From contig CANNZV010002588.1 in NCBI GenBank assembly GCA_947561585.1, forward strand, positions 1-64,000: a DNA stretch of 64,000 nt. Reading direction: 5' to 3'. The notes below the pieces were generated by a model that was given only the letters and a program-made list of their open reading frames with translations, was not told the origin of the DNA and searched no databases. Position numbers and translations under genes: made by a program. Source of the stretch: Caprella mutica (taxonomy: Eukaryota; Arthropoda; Malacostraca; Amphipoda; Caprellidae). Below, in pieces: positions 44,944 to 55,659 of this stretch (position 1 is its first letter; each line of letters starts with the position of its first letter).

Positions 44944-45060
44944 CTGCTATACAGCAAAACCTCGTAGCTAGTAGACCAGAGTTATGTTCCAAGTTTGTTT
45001 GTTCTAGTAAGAAACTCACTTCAGTAGTTTCCTACTAGACCAACATTGTTTTATCTAAAA
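44944..45060. repeat. Possible pogo-like remnant upstream of UBA3
   Basis: TACAGCAAAACCTCGTAGCT resembles pogo/Tigger termini (CAGTNNAACCTC), with a loose inverse near 45040 (CTAGACCAACATTGTTTTAT). It lies about 100 bp upstream of the UBA3 start, so it may overlap the promoter or 5' UTR. Confidence 0.35.
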
Positions 45061-45496
45061 GTAAAGCGGTGACTTTAATATTTCGATAGCTCTATTTGTT
45101 TATGATAACTTTAATGCCAAATTAATGGTGACTAACATACCAATTTTGAAGGGAAACACATTTAGAAACAGTATGAATTTTGTTTCATTTAAAATTAATA
45201 TAGCGTTGACCGGGATATTCCATTGCACTTTCCCGCAACTTTAATCTAGCATAAAAACTAAGCAAGGTAGAAACTTTATACTTACAGCATCTTGAGATAT
45301 CACTTCGATAATGATGTGTACCAAATTTCAACCTTTTACCTCTCACGGTTCGTTATTTATTAATAAAAAACTAAACGATTAACGATTACCGAGATTTGGG
45401 GTAATTGACTCGCACTTTTGGGGTAAATAATTACAGTGCAATTATTTATCCTAATTGCAGATCAGGCAGATTCACAGCAGTGTCATAACAGTTCGG

Positions 45497-46147
45497 GGCA
45501 GTGAGGCAGAGGTCACCAGTGGGCCGTGGGGCAGAGGTCACCAGTGGGCCGTGGGGCAGAGGTCACCAGTGGGCCGTGGGGCAGAGGTCACAAGAGGACC
45601 GTGGGGCAGAGGTCACAAGAGGACCGTGGGGCAGAGGTCACAAGTGGGCAGTGGGGCAGAGGTCACCAGTGGGCCGTGGGGCAGAGGTCACAAGTGGGCC
45701 GTGGGGCAGAGGTCACAAGTGGGCAGTGGGGCAGAGGTCACCAGTGGGCCGTGGGGCAGAGGTCACCAGTGGGCCGTGGGGCAGAGGTCACCAGTGGGCC
45801 GTGGGGCAGAGGTCACAAGAGGACCGTGAGGCAGAGGTCACAAGTGGGCAGTGGGGCAGAGGTCACCAGTGGGCCGTGGGGCAGAGGTCACAAGAGGACC
45901 GTGGGGCAGAGGTCACAAGTGGGCAGTGGGGCAGAGGTCACCAGTGGACCGTGGGGCAGAGGTCACAAGTGGGCCGTGGGGCAGAGGTCACAAGTGGGCC
46001 GTGGGGCAGAGGTCACAAGTGGGCCGTGGGGCAGAGGTCACAAGTGGGCCGTGGGGCAGAGGTCACAAGTGGGCCGTGGGGCAGAGGTCACAAGTGGGCC
46101 GTGGGGCAGAGTTTACCACTTACCAGTGGGGCAGAGGTCAGCGATGG
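45497..46147. repeat. 25-bp GC-rich minisatellite
   Basis: About 26 copies of GGTCACCAGTGGGCCGTGGG plus GCAGA, starting about 650 bp upstream of the UBA3 start codon. Variants alternate CACC/CACA and GTGGGCC/GTGGGCA/GAGGACC. All three plus frames stay open through the array because no stop triplet occurs in any phase of the unit. Every unit carries AGGTCA. It stands out from the AT-rich flanks. Confidence 0.95.
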
Positions 46148-46774
46148 GGCATAAATAATCGGTGGAGCAGGAGGCAGCGTTGGAACAGAAGTCATCTGAA
46201 GTGATAGACTGCCAGAGGAACTTAGGGGCATTCCAGGACAAGTGGACCAAGGGTTAACACCACACATCCTCAGATTTGCATGAAAGTTGGTACAAAGGGT
46301 TCTTGTGCCCAAGAAACTCTATTTTGGGAATCTCTGCTCTCTAGCTCTTATAGGTCATAAGTTATGACCTTGTGAACTTTTGAAAAAAAATGGGCAAAAT
46401 GCCTTGACATCATCATTTTTGAAAGGTCATAACTTGTTTATTATTACACCTAGAACAAAAAGTCTAGCATGTTTTTTGTTCAGAATAAGCTAGGCAATAT
46501 TTCTAGGTGTAAAAGTTTCATTATTTTAATTTTTTGAATGAAAAAGGTCACTTACCCTCTTTGATTTTGACCTTTACCCTCAAAGGCCCCATCTGACAAA
46601 AAAATTATTAGAACAAAAAATGTAGATTGACTACTTGACTATAGGTTGGAAGGTTATTATTTACTACTATTAATAGAGATTAGGGATATATTTGAGCTGA
46701 AACAGGTGTGTTAGACAAAAAAAGTCTTAAAGTACAAGAAAAAAATCATAATTTTGAAAAGTTGAATTGAAGTA

Positions 46775-47239
46775 GTTTCACAAATTACAAATTTACTAAT
46801 ATTAATAATTACCAATATTAAATGTATTACTATTTATCAATATTTACTAATATCTATTAATATATACTAGTGTTTATCAATATTTACTAATATTTATTAA
46901 TATTAAGTAATGTTTACTAATATTAATTAATATTTACTAACATTCATTAATATTAAGTTATTAATATTTACTATTATTTAACACAGTATTATTAGTGAAT
47001 AATTAACATTAGTGAATTTATTATTGGTAAATATTCGTAATTATTAATAAATAAGAGTGATTATTAATAAATAATAGTAGTTATTAATAAATAAGAATAA
47101 CTATTTATAAATAATAGTAAATATTAAAAAACAATATTAACTATTAGTAAATAATTGTACCTATTAGTAAAGAAAAGTTAATAGTGGTAAATTTAAAATT
47201 GGTAATTATTAATATTAGTAAATTCATAATTTGTGAAAT
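46775..47239. repeat. AT-rich palindrome of TAATATTTAC-like repeats
   Basis: Left end TTTCACAAATTACAAATTTAC plus TAATATTAATAATTACCAAT returns inverted at the right end (ATTGGTAATTATTAATATTA, then AATTTGTGAAA-like). Between them lie many degenerate copies of ACTAATATTTATTAAT on the left and ATTAATAAATAATAGT on the right. Confidence 0.85.
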
Positions 47240-48305
47240 AGAGAATTTCTTGAAGAACAGTTTACAAGTTCCTGCAGTCGGACTATTTATTCAGTCTGTA
47301 TTTCATGGTAAATTCCAAAAGACTTGTCGGTAAATTTTTTTTCCATTGTCTAAGTCGGTGGAGTTTTAGCTATTTATTCCTAGGTTATCATTAATTTTTG
47401 GTAGAAAAATGGGTAAAATGATGGTGGATCAGCCAAATAAGTCATAAGTGGAAATTTATGGTGGATTTTTTCAGGTTTTTCAAAAAGTCAGTGATATTTT
47501 GTGTACCAAATACAGACTGGGGGCTATAGGCTATAGCATCCAGTCTGCAAAGCATGCACAATCAGTCTCCAGATATTTAATTTTTGGGGCAATTTGTCTC
47601 CAAAAAATTTCAAATTTCTCTCCAAAATGACCAAAAATCTCAAAATTCTCTCCACTAATTACATGTAAACATAGGAATTAATTAGGAAATTGTCGCCGGA
47701 TAATTCAGGAGACTAATTTCAAGGCCTCAATAGTCGCCGGATGAACTTCACAACTTCATGCATCTTTTGCAGACTGCTATAGCATACTGCATAGTAAGTA
47801 TAGCAAAATCACAACAAATGGTATTCTTGATCCATGTTTGATGTTTCAAAGTATGGAAAAAGTCTCTAGTAAACTGGTGACTTATGAGGGGTGAAATAAG
47901 TTGAATAACCTGTAGCTGTAAATATCAAGTAAATCAGTGAAAGTCAGTGGATTTTTAGCTATTTATTCTTATTTTACCATTAATTTTCAGTGGATAAATT
48001 GGGAAAATGTTGGTGGATCACCAGTCTGCACCTGCATAGACTTTAATTTGAGAGAGAGCTACTCTCAGCACTGTCAGCAGCAGATTCAGAATCTCCCGCA
48101 GATAAATTAATGGTAACATACTCATCATAGGAATTAATTCAAGACCTCCCGCAGAGCCAGTCTGGAAAAATAGAAGCTTTCTGGTGAACTAATCACTCTG
48201 TTTTTTACAGACTTCAAAAATTAATGATAAATTGCTAAAAATTGTATAATCCGCAGTTATATAATCTGCATATAGAGTTCATCTGTTAGCCATGTTACAG
48301 ACAAT

Positions 48306-48477
48306 CCAATTAAAATAGTATGTCTCATAAACTCGCCATTTGTCTCTCCAGGTCTCTCCAAAATGATCAAATTTTCATAAATTCTCTCCAAAATAACATT
48401 GTAGCATAGGAGAAAAATAGATAAAACTCACCGTTTGCAATTGAAGGGCTCAAAATAACTGTCACAAACTCGCCAGT
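48306..48477. mobile_element. hAT-type MITE family M, copy 4, truncated
   Basis: Starts CCAATTAAAATAGTATGTCT and stops at ACAAACTCGCC, where a CAGTTTGCAGAATGTG unit of the large inverted repeat takes over. The far end is not found in place. Confidence 0.65.
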
Positions 48478-49053
48478 TTGCAGAATGTGTCTCTTCTCCC
48501 GCAGAGATTTTAATTTGAGAGACAGTTACTCTCAGACTCTCCGTAGCAGATTTAGAATCTCCCGCAGCTAAATTAATGGTAACATAGGAATTAATTCAAA
48601 ATCTCCCGTAGCAAAATTAATGGTAACATAGGAATTAATTCAAGATCTCCCGCAGAGATCTCCAATTTCTAAAATTCAATCAAAAACTCCCGCAGAGAGT
48701 CTTGGAAAAATGTTCCATATTCTGCAGACTGGGCAGAGAGTCTTGAAAAATGTTCAAAATTAATGGAAATTTATAGTGGATTTTTTCAGCTTTAATTCGG
48801 GTCTGCAGAATATGGAACATTTTTCCAAGACTCTCTGCGGGAGTTTTTGATTGAATTTTTAGAAATTTGAGATCTCTGCGAAAGATCTTGAATTAATTCC
48901 TATGTTACCATTAATTTCGCTGCGGGAGATTTTGAATTAATTCCTATGTTACCATTAATTTAGTTGCGGGAGATTCTGAATCTGCTACTGAGAGTCAGAG
49001 AGTAACTGTCTCTCAAATTAAAATCTCTGCGGAAGAAGAGACACATTCTGCCC
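48478..49053. repeat. Inverted repeat with about 255-bp arms (family P)
   Basis: Left arm GCAGAATGTGTCTCTTCTCC...ATGTTCCATATTCTGCAGAC (48478-48732) and its near-exact inverse (about 48800-49053) enclose a 70-bp loop. Each arm holds several CTGCGGGAG motifs and duplicated TAATGGTAACATAGGAATTA blocks. Confidence 0.88.
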
Positions 49054-49282
49054 AGTCTGCAGAATATGGGACATTTTTAACATTTTCTGTGCGAACAATC
49101 TTTAATTTCCTGCTATATTTACATGTATTTTACTGTGAACAGAAGCTAAAATGGAAGATTTCTTGGAGAACACTTTACCAGTTCCTGCAGTCTGGCATTC
49201 TGCAGACTGGAGCTTTATGAAGAAGTCAGTGAGATTTTGTGCACCAAATACAGACTGGGCTATTTACAAATTACACGTAACA

Positions 49283-49509
49283 CCAAGTAAAATAGTATGT
49301 CTCATAAACTCACCATTTGTCTCTCCAGCTCTCTCCAAGATTCAACAAATTCTCTCCAAAATGATCAAATTATCATTAATTCTCTCCAAAATAACATTGT
49401 AGCATAGGAGAAAAATAGATAAAACTCGCCATTTGCAATTGAAGGGCTCAAAATAACTGTCATAAACTCGCCATTAAAATGGCGAGTTTGGACATGCTTT
49501 ATTACTTGG
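49283..49509. mobile_element. hAT-type MITE family M, copy 5
   Basis: 227 bp, CCAAGTAAAATAGTATG...GCTTTATTACTTGG. A perfect 8-bp duplication ACGTAACA sits at 49275-49282 and 49510-49517. It is the same length as copy 3. Confidence 0.9.
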
Positions 49510-49592
49510 ACGTAACACATATCCATATGGGCCGACACGGCGACAAATGATGTAAAACTATGGCCGTTACTCAAAATATTGATATATCTTTT

Positions 49593-49770
49593 CCAGTCTG
49601 CAGAATATGGAACAATTTTCCAAGACTCTCTGCAGGAGATTCTGATTGGAATTTTAGAAATTTGAGATCTCTGCGGGAGATCTTGAATTAATTCCTATGT
49701 TACCATTAATTTAGCTGCGGGAGATTCTGAATCTGCTACTGAGAGTCAGAGAGTAACTGTCTCTACTCAA
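49593..49770. repeat. Single arm of family P
   Basis: Starts CCAGTCTGCAGAATATGGAAC and continues through GAGATCTCTGCGGGAGATCT to CTGCTACTGAGAGTCAGAGA. It is one arm of the inverted repeat at 48478-49053. Confidence 0.8.
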
Positions 49771-50036
49771 ACTATTGTAACAGGAAATAATGCTTATAGT
49801 GTGTAAATACACGTCTTACCATCATACCATGTACCATAAGGTGCGTTCCCGTGCTGAAGAGCTTGAAGAACGTTCATTCAAGGTACGAAGTACGGTACCT
49901 CGGTTAGCGTTCCCGTGCAACCACTTCAATGTGCACCGTGTAACAAGGCCTTAAGTATCATATTCGCAGAGTAGGGCCATTCGCAACGGACATAAATGTG
50001 ATTTTTCTTATATCTAAAAGGCGGAAATAAAGGCCT

Positions 50037-50420
50037 AGATACACGGTGCGAGTAAACGTGCGAGTTGGCCTAGCCAGTTACTGTAGTGCAGGTACTCGTA
50101 CAGTGTGACCACATCAGTCGAGTAACTGTTATGGAAATGCAATCCCAGCAAACATGAACATCGATGTCTAAACGACTCTGTAGAACCTCTCTTCCGACAT
50201 CGAATACCAGTAACAAGTTAGACATGGTGACATCAAGTAGACATCAATCTGATATCCGTTTGCACCGCTAAACTGCATCATATTAAGTATATATGGCATC
50301 AAATCGGTATCTTATAACTAAGTTCAATAGGAAGATAAATTACGGCATCCGCTATACATAGAGAATCTGCATCGAACAGACGCCTAATTATATATCTAAT
50401 ATGCTTCGAAACGATATCCC
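50037..50420. repeat. Terminus related to 63.3 kb, inverted
   Basis: TA|CACGGTGCGAGTAAAC, then further in ATCCCAGCAAACATGAACAT. The inverse, ACTCGCACCGTG|TA with ATAAGTTTGTTGGGAT, lies at about 63220-63315. They could be two ends of one decayed 13-kb element or two separate MITEs. Confidence 0.5.
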
Positions 50421-51807
50421 CTTGCATCCAATAAATAAATAAATTAAAATTGAAAACTCTTACTTTATTGATATAACGTACTGTACGTTTAAGTGCATAT
50501 CATTTTGATTACATAATGTTATATTTAAATTAAATGGGAAGAATTGAAGTAATGTGTCCGGGTATCGATCGTAGGTCCATCCGTCCTCGTGCCTGTCCTC
50601 CGTCACTGTGCCACCTTGGATGTATCTTACTAAAACAAAATTAATATTAAACGACCCGGAGATACTTGAAGATATTTCAAAGGTCCCCCTCCAAGCAAAT
50701 AATTTTATTGTTTTATTCGACGAGTCTAATGTTTCTTATCATTTTGCTGCAAACCGCATCGAATTTGGTAGCATATTTTTAATTTTATATGCTTTTAAAG
50801 ATTTTTAAAATCAAAACTCGACAATACCTATTTTACTTCCGACTTACTAATTTATGAAATTTTTAGTCTGAAGAAAAAGAATTTACACCATTTATTTTGA
50901 TTGTCAACTAGGTACTAGGTTAAATAAATCCATTAAATGTTCGTGTAAAGGTTTAAAATTGAATGAACTTATAATAGAAACGTTTATATACTTTAGGAAA
51001 CAATTAATATCTAAAATAAAGCCCGAAAACGCATGGTTTGTTTATAAAAATTCAAATTTGTAATCAAAACAAAGAGTGTACAATCTTCTTCTTGAGCGTC
51101 AGATTAGTGAGTCGCTCAATTGTTGCTCACAGAGTATTAAAAATTAAAAAACTTTAAAAAACAAAAAATAAAATATATACTGAACCGAATTGTAGACGGC
51201 CATGATTGTATGCGATTTGCAGAATAATGATCGTAGACCTTAGCTCTATAATATTATGTAATAAACTCATTTTTTTCCCGGAGCCTGGAGAACCAAAATC
51301 ACAACTTATTCTTATTACAAATAGTAATGAGTTGGTCAAATTTTTGTTTAATTGTAACTCCTTAAAAATTTCGTTCTCTATGAGTTCAAATTAAAGAAAA
51401 TGTTTTGAGGCCACGAATTAGAATAAAGATGAAAGCTCTGTGATGAAAGTTCAAAGTAATGAATGCATTAATTAAAATTTGACCATTGATTAACTATCAT
51501 TCAGTATATATAGGTCATAATAGTTGAGTAATTACTTCGATATTTTGACTTATAGAATTGTGTTTCATTGAACAAACAGGAATTATGTGCTCTGTGAAAT
51601 ATTTTTAGCAATAGGGTATATGTTCCAAGTAATTAATAGGGTCTGCATTTTAAGAACACGTGATAAAGGAAAATATAATAATTATTATTTAACTACTATT
51701 TAATTAGTAACATGATAACTGAAGGTAGGATACCAATTGAAATCAAAGTTAAATAATGATTATTATATATAGATTCATTGAGTCCGATTACCACTTTAAG
51801 TTTAATT

Positions 51808-52366
51808 ACCTTCGCAATCTTGCAGAAGGTTATATTTTCATCGGAATTTATTTATTTATCATCTTGTTATTCGCTTAACTGAAAAAGTGTACAACCAAAT
51901 TGCCTGCAATTTGGTGAAACGATTGGTCCGTGTCTAGTGACCTGCAGCTAGAATTTTGGGAGTGACCCGATCAAAGGTCAAGGTCATGGTCATTTATAAC
52001 TCAAAAAGTTTTGCACCATATTGCATGAAACTTGGTGGGACGATTGGTCAATATACAGGAACCAATTTTGTTACATTTTGGGAGCGATCGGGTCAAAAGT
52101 CAAGGATAAAGGTTAAGGCCATTTATAACTCATTAACTAAAAAAGCATTCATTCAACCAAATTGTCTGAAATTGGATGGTACAATTGGTCAATGTCCAGG
52201 AACTATCTGGTAGAATTTTGGGAGCGATCCGGTCGAAGGTCAAGGTCATTTATAACTCAAAAAGTATTGAACCAAATTGCATGAAACTCGGTGTGAAGAT
52301 TGGTTATTATCCAGTAAGCAGTTTCTTAAATTTTGGGAGAGAACGGGTCAAAGCGGAGGCGAAGGT
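51808..52366. mobile_element. Element with tandem GGTCAAGGTCA units
   Basis: Ends ACCTTCGC...GCGAAGGT. Inside are four units of about 110-135 bp, each with CCAAATTGC-TGAAA-TTGG, GATTGGTCAATATCCAGGAA-like text, TTTTGGGAGCGATC and GGTCAAAGGTCAAGGTCATT. A related fragment lies at 54955-55190 and a piece at 23705-23770. No coding function seen. Confidence 0.7.
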
Positions 52367-52696
52367 ATGCACTCTACCGAGTGCACATAATTTAATTTCT
52401 ATAAGATGAATCACTGAATTTTAATCGTCTCATTTGCAGCTTTTGGCACTAGGTGAAAGCTCAAGTTATCTGATATCGGGTTCCACACTTTATGTAGAAA
52501 AATTATTTAGGTATTGATTTTTATTTCTAAACTTGTATTTTACGTACTAGTATCATTGATACCAATTTAAGTAAGAATTGAATAATGATAAGTATTATAT
52601 TTATTTCTTACATAATCGACAATACACATAATAATTTACTCTAAAATGGACCATGTTAAATAGCTCATCAACTTTTAATTATTGACGTTTAGTACC

Positions 52697-53180
52697 TAGA
52701 GGTTTAACGTCTGCTTCGGAACCAAAGGCCATGTCGCTGACGTCAAAAGGAAATGAAATACAAGGGACTGGAAGAAGCAGTCAGAAAGGAAAGTGGCTTC
52801 ATGGACAAAGTCACGATGCTCATGGATGCTGAAAAGCTACTCCGTGAATGCTGCCACTTACCGAGGAATGTGACAAAAATGGTAACAGGCATCGGTGGCT
52901 GCACTCAAGGATGGAAGAGAGAAATGAAGAGGTGGATAGTAAATGAAGTCTACGTACGAGCCTACCTAACACAAAATCTAAGACCTCATAATTGTAGAGC
53001 ATAACCCTAGAGCTATCCTCTAAAACTGCATGGAGAGTTATAAACATGATAAACAAAAAATAAACAATGCATAATCCAAATTACAACAGTTTGGGACCCA
53101 AAGGACGACAACCCCTTTTCTTCTATTCACCAAAGGCAGCTTCAAGAACCCCTCGGGGCTTATTTACAATAAGCAGTTTA
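52697..53180 (+). repeat. Dispersed coding-like repeat, longest copy
   Basis: Begins GCTTCGGAACCAAAGGCCAT plus GCTGACGTCA (also at 10100 and 58285). Then follows an 83-codon open frame (52753-53004) with MDAEKLLRECCHLPRNVTKM. Then ATAATCCAAATTACAACAGT plus a GGACCCAAAGGACGAC block shared with 59.2-59.4 kb inverted. It looks like the relic of a transposon gene; I do not recognise the protein. Confidence 0.55.
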
Positions 53181-53466
53181 GAATAGATTCATAACAATAA
53201 ATGCACTGACTACCGAAAAATCAATTGTTGGTTATACATTCCGTTTTCACGGCACTGGAGGAACACTGTTCAACAACCGATGTTCCAGTATCGCTTACTT
53301 TACGTTGATCCAGTGTACACAGTACACTGTACAATCGCACTATGGCACTAATGTGCCTATGTCCGATCGTACCTTTACAACTGCCGTAGTCCCCTGTAAG
53401 TCTATTAATTATTACTTATTAGGTATAGTTTATAGGGAGCACTACGTACGTTATATAGAAAGGTAT

Positions 53467-53656
53467 TATGAGGGAAAAAATAAACGAGGTCACTTTAAAT
53501 TTTAGATGCAAATACCGTGGAGTTTTCAGTAAAAATTTTGAGATTTGACACGTTGCATAGGATAAGCTCCACCTTCTCGTAGTATTGAGAAAAGATGCCA
53601 TGCAGTTATAAGTTTATGACTATTTGAGACCAATTAGTGAATTATCTTTGAATATT
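53467..53656. repeat. Left arm of distant inverted repeat
   Basis: TATTATGAGGGAAAAAATAA, ...CCGTGGAGTTTTCAGTAAAA..., ...GGTCTCAAATAG-like spacer..., GTGAATTATCTTTGAA. The inverse is at about 60169-60358. The arms are roughly 190 bp and 6.5 kb apart. Confidence 0.72.
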
Positions 53657-54133
53657 GAAATATAGTGCGAATTAAACTATATCGTATTAATAAAAAAATT
53701 ACATTTCGATTAACGATTATTAAAACCATCTGGCCTTCGACGAAATAAATATATTTATAAAAAAAAAACTATTGCGCTAAACTATAATACTTGTCGTGTA
53801 TTTCTCTTAATTTTTTTACATTTGAGTAACTACAGGAACAGTTATTTAACCATTTTGTAATAGTGGTTTACATACAGATTTAATCGTATATCAAATTTTA
53901 CTGAAATAATAATAACTACATTGCGTAGCACTTCACGAAAAACTGTTTGGCATCATTTGATTTAATATCAATCGATTTTTTCATGCACTAAATTATTGAC
54001 AGAATAACTAGCCATTCCATACTATCAGTTAATAAGATCAAAACTACTATCATTGAATTATTATTTGCAACAGTCCTATCTTAATAAGTGAGGGATAAGG
54101 ATAAATTGAATTTTTTTGAAGGGCAAAAACTTA

Positions 54134-54292
54134 GGTAAATACACAAACGCCAATATGACACAGTAGCTGATAGCTAGTGAGAGAAGATTTTCAATTTTCG
54201 ACTATAGATGTTCAAACTTCATATCTATTATAGAGCATCTTTTTGTAATTAGCTATCGGCTGCTGTGTCACATCAGCTGTTGCGTATTTACC
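54134..54292. mobile_element. Short MITE with TTA duplication
   Basis: 159 bp, TTA|GGTAAATACACAAACGCC...GTTGCGTATTTACC|TTA. The inner arms pair around ACACAGTAGCTGATAGCTA and TAGCTATCGGCTGCTGTGT. PIF/Harbinger-like by its duplication. Confidence 0.78.
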
Positions 54293-55214
54293 TTAGTTCA
54301 ATTTTTAATGTATATAATTAGTTCATAAAAAAAAAAGATAAATAGTAGAATATATACTATGGGTATAGGTAAAGCCACACCTAGTCTAGCGATGCATTGC
54401 CAAAGAGATTTCTACTAACTCCTAAAATTAGCTTACATATTCATTGCTTAATAACACATTCATTTGTATGAACTGTGTAATAGTTAAACTTGTAAGCTAT
54501 ATCTAAATCCTTGAATTGAACAGTATATCCCTATAGCACCATCTTCTATAACGGGAAGTAGTGTTGGCAATATTAATATTTTAACGTGGTAGAAAGGAGA
54601 AGATGCTATTGATAAATACTTTAATTTGATTGCTAGAGTTTAGAACCTAGAGAACGTATCTACAGTTCGATTGCAGACTTCCACCTCTCTTTTCAAGATA
54701 GCTTTAATGGAGTCTTCAATTTTACATAAAAAAGAAATTAAAATGAAAGTATTTTGAAAAGTTATTGATATTTTTTTCGGAAAACATAACTAGTATAAAT
54801 TGCCGCTCCCTTCATTTCGTCTTATTTTTGCCTTCTTTTGTCATTCAATAATTTGAATAGATAAACAATTTTTTCAATGATCTAGATTTATGTTGAATTT
54901 ACTCGAATTGTAGTCCTCCCTATAACCTCGGTCCCTTCTGTACCATGAATTAAGTTTGATTAGATTTTGGGAGAGATCGGGTCAAAGGTCAAGGTCATTT
55001 ATAACTCAAATAGTATTCAACCAATTCCCTGAAATTTGGTATTGACCATTTATTGGTCAATAACCAGGAACCATTTGATCAGATTTTGGGAGTGAACGAC
55101 AAAAGATTAAGTTCATTTCTAACTCAAGTCAAATTATTGGGTGGTCAAGGTTATATGTGGTGACGAAGGTATGCGCTCTACTACGAGTGCACATCATCTC
55201 GTTGGTCATGTGTA

Positions 55215-55389
55215 GGGTTGTGACAATATGCAGATAAAATAATAGATCTTAAGAATATCATATAGGAAACGAAGTGAAATGGTATCGGGTACTGTATACC
55301 GCTGATTTAGAATGATTAAATAGTCTTTCATTCATTCCGTCCATACTATTTCCTGTATCTATGATTTTAAACGCATATTGTCACAACCC
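55215..55389. mobile_element. MITE family B, copy 4
   Basis: 175 bp with the same TA|GGGTTGTGACAATATGC ends as the copy at 12059-12233. The interiors are only partly alike (both have TATACCGCTG-like or TATACACTAT segments near the centre). Confidence 0.83.
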
Positions 55390-55659
55390 TAGTCATGTGT
55401 TGATATTTAGTCACCCAAACTAATTATTGATGAGCCATGTTGTTTCTTTCTCTTTTTTTTCACTATTATTCTGTTAATCTTTAATTTTATTACTTATTAC
55501 TTTGCATAATATTGCTCTCCTCATTGGAGAGCATGCAGCAGCTGTCGAAATCTTCATGAGACTTTCGATGGGACTGATTAACACCACTAATTGCTGATCT
55601 TAATCAAATAGAAAAATAATTCCAGTATATGTGGTATAGCATGAGGAATTGCTAATTTC

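Noticed and set aside
45455..46204. Overlapping plus-strand open frames of 117-217 codons in the GC-rich array
   Set aside because: The 25-bp unit has no stop in any plus phase, so all three frames are open by construction. They encode the same shifted peptide cycle.
49840..50040. Additional host gene exon near 49.9 kb
   Set aside because: GC content rises locally but no splice-bounded frame with protein similarity is visible. The GCACCGTGTA word suggests repeat ends instead.
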